Source: Caldifarciminota bacterium 4484_100
GTDB lineage: Bacteria; Hydrothermota; Tepidihabitantia; SM23-42
Assembly (NCBI GenBank): GCA_002049785.1
Contig: MUKB01000019.1
Coordinates: 1 to 14,897 of the forward strand
Direction: 5' to 3'
DNA length: 14,897 bases
A program made the translations under genes and the position numbers. Positions within the stretch are counted from its first letter, which is position 1. Each line of letters starts with the position of its first letter. Under the pieces are notes generated by a model, which saw nothing but the letters and a program-made list of their open reading frames with translations, did not search any database and had not been told where the DNA came from. Below, piece by piece: positions 14,896-14,897 of this stretch.

Positions 14896-14897
14896 TT

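Larger units (their letters stand above)
14561..14897. other. Gene-free, repeat-rich intergenic region
   Basis: No convincing coding frame on either strand. It holds a minus-strand promoter at its left side, a plus-strand promoter at its right end, two hairpin elements and three kinds of short-period degenerate repeat, listed separately. It separates the leftward ribosomal block from a presumed rightward gene outside the window. Confidence 0.75.

Noticed and set aside
1..14897. CRISPR array, tRNA, rRNA, prophage or transposase
   Set aside because: No regularly spaced repeats with unique spacers, no cloverleaf or rRNA-like stretch, and no recombinase or phage gene was seen.

Overview
The window is a bacterial ribosomal-protein locus read almost entirely on the minus strand. 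From right to left it runs: a membrane M48 (Ste24-like) protease with a broken 5' end; rpsH, rplF, rplR, rpsE, a broken rpmD/rplO, secY, adk, map and infA (second half of a spc operon); rpmJ, rpsM, rpsK, rpsD, rpoA and rplQ (an alpha operon); a GHL10-type exported protein; a TldD/TldE protease pair; and the start of a DUF1614-type membrane protein cut by the left edge. The gene order, alpha subunit and N-type SecY are bacterial. Moderate GC, the zinc forms of S4, L36 and Adk, and intergenic hairpin and short-period repeats resemble uncultivated lineages such as candidate division WOR-3. That placement is an impression, not a demonstration.

The genes are packed tightly, with stop/start overlaps at rplO-secY, secY-adk, adk-map, rpsM-rpsK and rpsK-rpsD. 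Three minus-strand promoter candidates can be read: before the M48 gene, before rpsH, and between infA and rpmJ. A fourth faces right at the window end. All four have a 16-base spacer. The rpmJ-rpsM gap carries a two-part hairpin whose 3' arm could instead pair with the rpsM ribosome-binding site, at the place where other bacteria keep the S4 target of the alpha operon.

Two genes look damaged. Between rpsE and rplO the first ~28 codons of an L30 gene (rpmD) run straight into L15 that lacks its start and first ~20-25 residues; roughly 150-200 bases seem to be missing. The M48 gene has a plausible start and N-terminus, then a frame change and about 30 absent residues before the rest continues. 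Either these are real lesions or the assembled sequence carries deletions; read mapping would decide. The upstream half of the spc operon (rplN, rplX, rplE, rpsN) is not next to rpsH, which instead has its own promoter.

The right 337 bases hold no gene but contain two hairpin elements in opposite orientation with matching arm changes, and three different short-period degenerate repeats. No CRISPR array, tRNA, rRNA, transposase or evident new multi-gene system was found.
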